From an uncultured Clostridia bacterium (GTDB lineage Bacteria; Bacillota; Clostridia; Oscillospirales; Ruminococcaceae), in assembly GCA_947427325.1 (NCBI GenBank), contig CANEHP010000001.1:1-45697 (forward strand): a stretch of DNA of 45,697 nt. Reading direction: 5' to 3'. Below, piece by piece: positions 44,701 to 45,697 of the stretch. Within the stretch, counting starts at the first letter, position 1, and the number at the start of each line of letters is the position of its first letter. The notes under the pieces were generated by a model. It had not been told where the DNA came from. It saw only the letters and a program-made list of their open reading frames with translations, and ran no database searches. A program made the position numbers and the translations under genes.

Positions 44701-45697
44701 ACCAAAATGTCAAGGGTTGCGGGTGTACAGACCACTCCTGCGCAAAAATCCGAGGATATTTTGATGAAAACACAATATTTAAACGAAACCTACGGCTGCA
44801 AGAATATTATTTTTGCCACCGGAACGCCTGTCTCCAACAGTATGACAGAGCTGTACACAATGCAGCGGTACTTACGTCCCGATCTGTTTAGTAATGCAGG
44901 CTTACAGAACTTTGACGATTGGGCAAGCAACTTTGGAGAGGTGGTAACGCAGCTTGAGCTTAAACCTGCAGGTGATGGGTACCGCCCGAAGAAGCGGTTT
45001 TCAAAATTCGTTAATTTGCCTGAACTTATGCAGATGTACAAGGAGTTTGCGGATATCCGCACTGCCGATATGCTGAATTTGCCTGTGCCTGAAATTGAGG
45101 AAGGAAAGCCGCAGACGGTCGTATCTAAGCCTAACGACTTTCAAAAATCTGTTCTGCAGATATTGGCTGAACGCTCTGAGCGTATTCATTCGAGAACGGT
45201 AGATCCTCGTGAGGACAATATGCTAAAGATCACCAACGAAGCAAGGCTGTTGGGTCTTGATGCAAGGGCAATCAATCCTGCCGCCGAGAATTACCCCGAC
45301 AGCAAGGTGAATATGTGTATCGACAACATTATGAAGATCTATAAGGAAACCAAGGATCAAAAGGGAGTTCAAGTGGTTTTCTGCGATATTGCCGTAAACG
45401 GCGATGACGGTAGATTTTCGGTTTATGATTATCTTCGTGAAGAGCTGGAAAGGAGAGGTATTCCAAAAGATGAGATATGCGCTGCAGGTGATGCAAAGAA
45501 CCAAAATCAGCGGAATGAAATGTATGCGCAGCTGAGATCAGGCAGTAAACGTATCGTGTTGGCATCAACTACTAAAATGGGAACAGGAGCTAATATACAG
45601 ACACGGTTAGCCGCATTGCACCACCTTGATATTCCTTGGAAGCCCTCGGATGTAGGACGGATTTTGCGGACATTCAAAATAAAAAAGAATGTGGAGG
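38737..45697 (+). CDS. giant DNA methylase/SNF2-type helicase polyprotein (partial, 3' end outside)
   Basis: The frame is open for 2320 codons to the window end. An N-terminal LtrC-like part (about 1-235) has YSGRFYKIPAMHTM. A low-complexity Gly/Arg/Gln/Glu linker (about 241-416) overlaps a second gene. A MutS-I-like module begins at MGDFYEIFGDEA (Met581). An N6-adenine methylase domain has VLEPSMGVGNFF and the catalytic NVPF (Asn1203). A superfamily 2 helicase has GAGKS (1817-1821), DEAH (1977-1980), ATGTPVSNS (about 2027) and the KMGTGAN motif. Such proteins are standard on Tn1549-like ICEs and are thought to protect or process element DNA. Motif VI at the very end looks damaged: it reads KPSDVGRILR without the expected Gln-Arg. 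Confidence 0.9.
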   Translation, partial: MSRLEETRKILQTAVEKLHTDKKYFVEWLKYSGRFYKIPAMHTMTLFESNPQATILTDYDNWKKYGNAVKFQERSSAALLDNGIELKHYFDISQTTAKVIPFQWSIDKDITEEFLKDEAKISGRSFRNMATYINTVAINHIADNAEEILSKFPINEADRKAFLYSVSTMVMTVIAARCEYKSTYKYKTPDIPDLSALDMLKTNEDIVKLCDTVQRSAKAILSKMEKSITQIINIRTEALRNERNRNEEANQGMEQQVSQQQGSIEGTSARGRETGNDLVRGSTGMVSDVYNGGEGQRDNSVQAEQGTEFHIQPDILRREVGNGGNRILRQEVAGVYAGELPGHGADNEYQQLGLGDGIEEGGYRSGGALSDIGETVSESQSTPHNVYGDSQVGENEAAGNRSRGNGIGGTPISGELKGNTEKTAEALKEASAVLRDTYSTNLPTITCELSESSFFEDEKVYSVYDFDRLMKQADDKRVLGTKAAIEKYGSKEAWYNSQVDDEFTQFMGYDKVKFTINMPNGEHYTERQDIGDGYGGVISFLSQYPKYNEIIPILNEAVIRQQEIDELKIRDTYITINAVRMGDFYEIFGDEAKIVAEKLGLALTSRNGEPMVGFPQHTLEQYIERLKNVGLTVNITDNAERSYTENVNNAFEKLKEKHTFSPEANEFLGRVENQIIINHYDSFNLKNLTTPLFQQKYGNIERINEILFKGELATVINEINAYIKGETLSKEAEINTDGNQWFVTDKKDGNTILYEKEDFFSKETQTYKEYLKSVAENNPDYAEYINSHIPKLLKDIDDIEESLANEYREAEYEKLAVELGAGGGYGEDMANSAAEKRLAQLKELIENKEYDAKLTQSSFIEIATDLLSANETVANAHKNATEQEYRLEITKGIEQIFTESVSGIRDIGYSTAEISPLYNAFQNQKDVRDYIENIVTENVDIALTAEEKRIENIRQFAKEQNIPFSEKYDDGAEDFDPYTADGSMSFEDFRKRQKLYIEDFGNNEQTQDIDLKANVGELHNFTIADQNLGAGGLKTKCAANIAAIKTLKQIEAENRTATPEEQEILSKYVGWGGMAQEVFSGSNEKWAKEHAELKELLTDEEYAAAQGSTLNAHYTSPTVINAIYKALNNMGFKKGKVLEPSMGVGNFFGCLPEKMKDSELYGVELDSITGRIAKQLYPNADIQIKGFEKTNFPDNFFDVAIGNVPFGSYGIADRQYDKHNFYIHDYFFAKTLDKVAEGGIIAFITSKGTLDKANPKVREYIAQRADLLGAIRMPNTAFKGNANTEVTSDIIFLQKRKNAPVKTPDWVYLGETADGVPINQYFIDNPEMMLGKMEYSVKMYGGKNTTCTPFEGENLSEQLNQAVSRLKTNIALNTRTEKQEKARGLISATEDVRNFTHTIIDGKVYFRENDIMKEKFIKGQPVTGKHLERIKGLIELREKLREVIEAQTEGCTDEKLKELQGDLNDLYDNFTKNNGYINDKGNRDAFREDDDYNTLCALEIIDPEKHTVTKSEIFTKRTVKTNKEITSVDTPQEALQVSLDMKGRVDIPYMAELCGSSHEQVIDRLVSEGIIYLNPENYEEEGIGAYEEASEYLSGNVRQKLRIAELAAEKNPELFNRNVEELKKVIPPTIEAGEIKVRLGVSWVETEDYQRFLCEKAEAKFSGNEAIRRTFMGEYKVPNKKDQSLSATSTYGTKRMTSYEILEQLLNNRDIIVRDAVIDPDGKKRYIINNEETQQAKEKARKMQSKFQKWIWEDPKRRQKYVTKYNELFNSIVGRKYDGSHQTFPEMSPYIELKPHQKDAVVRTKYGGNTLLAHCVGAGKSFEMAAAVMEKKRLGLINKACMVVPKHLVGQTANEWLRLYPQAMLLVASEKDFTEDNRQKFIARCCTGDYAAVIMSYEQFEKIPMSFEYREKFMTREMDLLEKAIENTDKDDRSTIKDLERAKKNLEKRIAKLLDGGKTKDRSLNFEQLGFDCLVVDEAHNYKNGLVVTKMSRVAGVQTTPAQKSEDILMKTQYLNETYGCKNIIFATGTPVSNSMTELYTMQRYLRPDLFSNAGLQNFDDWASNFGEVVTQLELKPAGDGYRPKKRFSKFVNLPELMQMYKEFADIRTADMLNLPVPEIEEGKPQTVVSKPNDFQKSVLQILAERSERIHSRTVDPREDNMLKITNEARLLGLDARAINPAAENYPDSKVNMCIDNIMKIYKETKDQKGVQVVFCDIAVNGDDGRFSVYDYLREELERRGIPKDEICAAGDAKNQNQRNEMYAQLRSGSKRIVLASTTKMGTGANIQTRLAALHHLDIPWKPSDVGRILRTFKIKKNVE
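39458..39985 (+). CDS. nested +1-frame gene, TnpV-like protein
   Basis: A 175-codon frame lies wholly inside the giant gene, in the +1 frame. It has its own GGAGG (39443-39447), ten bases before the ATG. The product has a normal globular composition, with several Trp, Tyr, Phe and Cys. Its second half (around EEIGYYGRKWQEFMQENYP and a helical end) resembles the TnpV family of transposon-encoded proteins. The host frame over the same bases is low-complexity and rich in Gly, Arg, Gln and Glu, as expected when a real gene is read out of frame. Both frames appear to be used. An alternative is that only one is translated, with the host protein passing through as a linker. Confidence 0.7.
   Translation: MSEIEMRKLIKEWNNKYPNNKAASKELLHEDEKQEMIWCEEAQEWFPMYTMEEKDSGTIVYKLNREQNFTYNPIFSDVKSETEEIGYYGRKWQEFMQENYPDTVLTMSINSLDWEMVSKKVDTEAEELYQTLEKQYLKANPRPTTFMEIAKWEKMKQLEIDHEVMESVVLQYRES
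40039..40056. repeat. element-wide palindrome in the giant gene, copy 1
   Basis: GTGATACATATAGCAC (40040-40055) lies in a spacer of the giant polyprotein and is read Arg-Asp-Thr-Tyr-Ser-Thr. It has one changed base in the right arm, the same change as in the degenerate copy at 23778. Confidence 0.6.
40444..40461. repeat. element-wide palindrome in the giant gene, copy 2
   Basis: GTGATACATATATCAC (40445-40460) is the exact consensus, read Arg-Asp-Thr-Tyr-Ile-Thr. It stands ten codons before the MutS-I-like module. Confidence 0.75.

Overview
The window looks like low-GC Firmicute DNA, most likely a Ruminococcus-like gut Clostridium. This rests on AGGAGG-type ribosome sites with frequent TTG/GTG starts, A+T-rich sigma-A-like promoters, an Rpn nuclease, VaFE-type surface proteins and a CTn/Tn1549-like conjugation module. 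The genus is an inference.

Bases 1 to about 4340 are chromosome: a decayed coiled-coil gene fragment, the GTPase gene ychF, a small unknown gene, and a convergent XRE/TPR regulator. A perfect 724-base tandem duplication has copied the 3' ends of the last two genes. At 4343-4388 lies the 3' part of a tRNA-Thr(GGT) gene on the minus strand, next to a tyrosine integrase. I read this as the left attachment site of an integrative conjugative element (ICE) that fills the rest of the window and runs past its end.

Inside the element, a structured leader precedes parA-parB. With only 13 bases between, these run into an unusual block: a transglutaminase-like lipoprotein, a PilC-like membrane protein, four small pseudopilin-like proteins and a PilT-like ATPase, i.e. 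a minimal type IV pilus-like machine. Then come a 140-base inverted-repeat element, an Rpn nuclease with a duplicated tail, a second lipoprotein, and a 2659-residue wall-anchored adhesin (thioester domain, five SpaA/CnaB-like domains, 15 VaFE ester-bond repeats, MPPTG sorting signal).

From 23.9 kb the conjugation backbone follows: tandem SpoVG-like protein, PcfB/DUF3801, VirD4-type coupling protein, Maff2, VirB6-like protein, PrgI, VirB4, a CD1108-like membrane protein, two small proteins, topoisomerase III and an InlB-repeat membrane protein. Last is a giant N6-adenine methylase/SNF2 helicase polyprotein, cut by the window end. A complete, well-initiated 175-codon gene is nested in its +1 frame.

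A dyad repeat close to GTGATACATATATCAC occurs at least nine times across the element backbone, both between and inside genes, and never in the chromosomal part or the pilus/adhesin block. It is a candidate centromere (parS-like) or element-wide operator. The most novel aspects are the pilus-like module tied to an ICE partition operon, the dispersed palindrome, and the nested gene.
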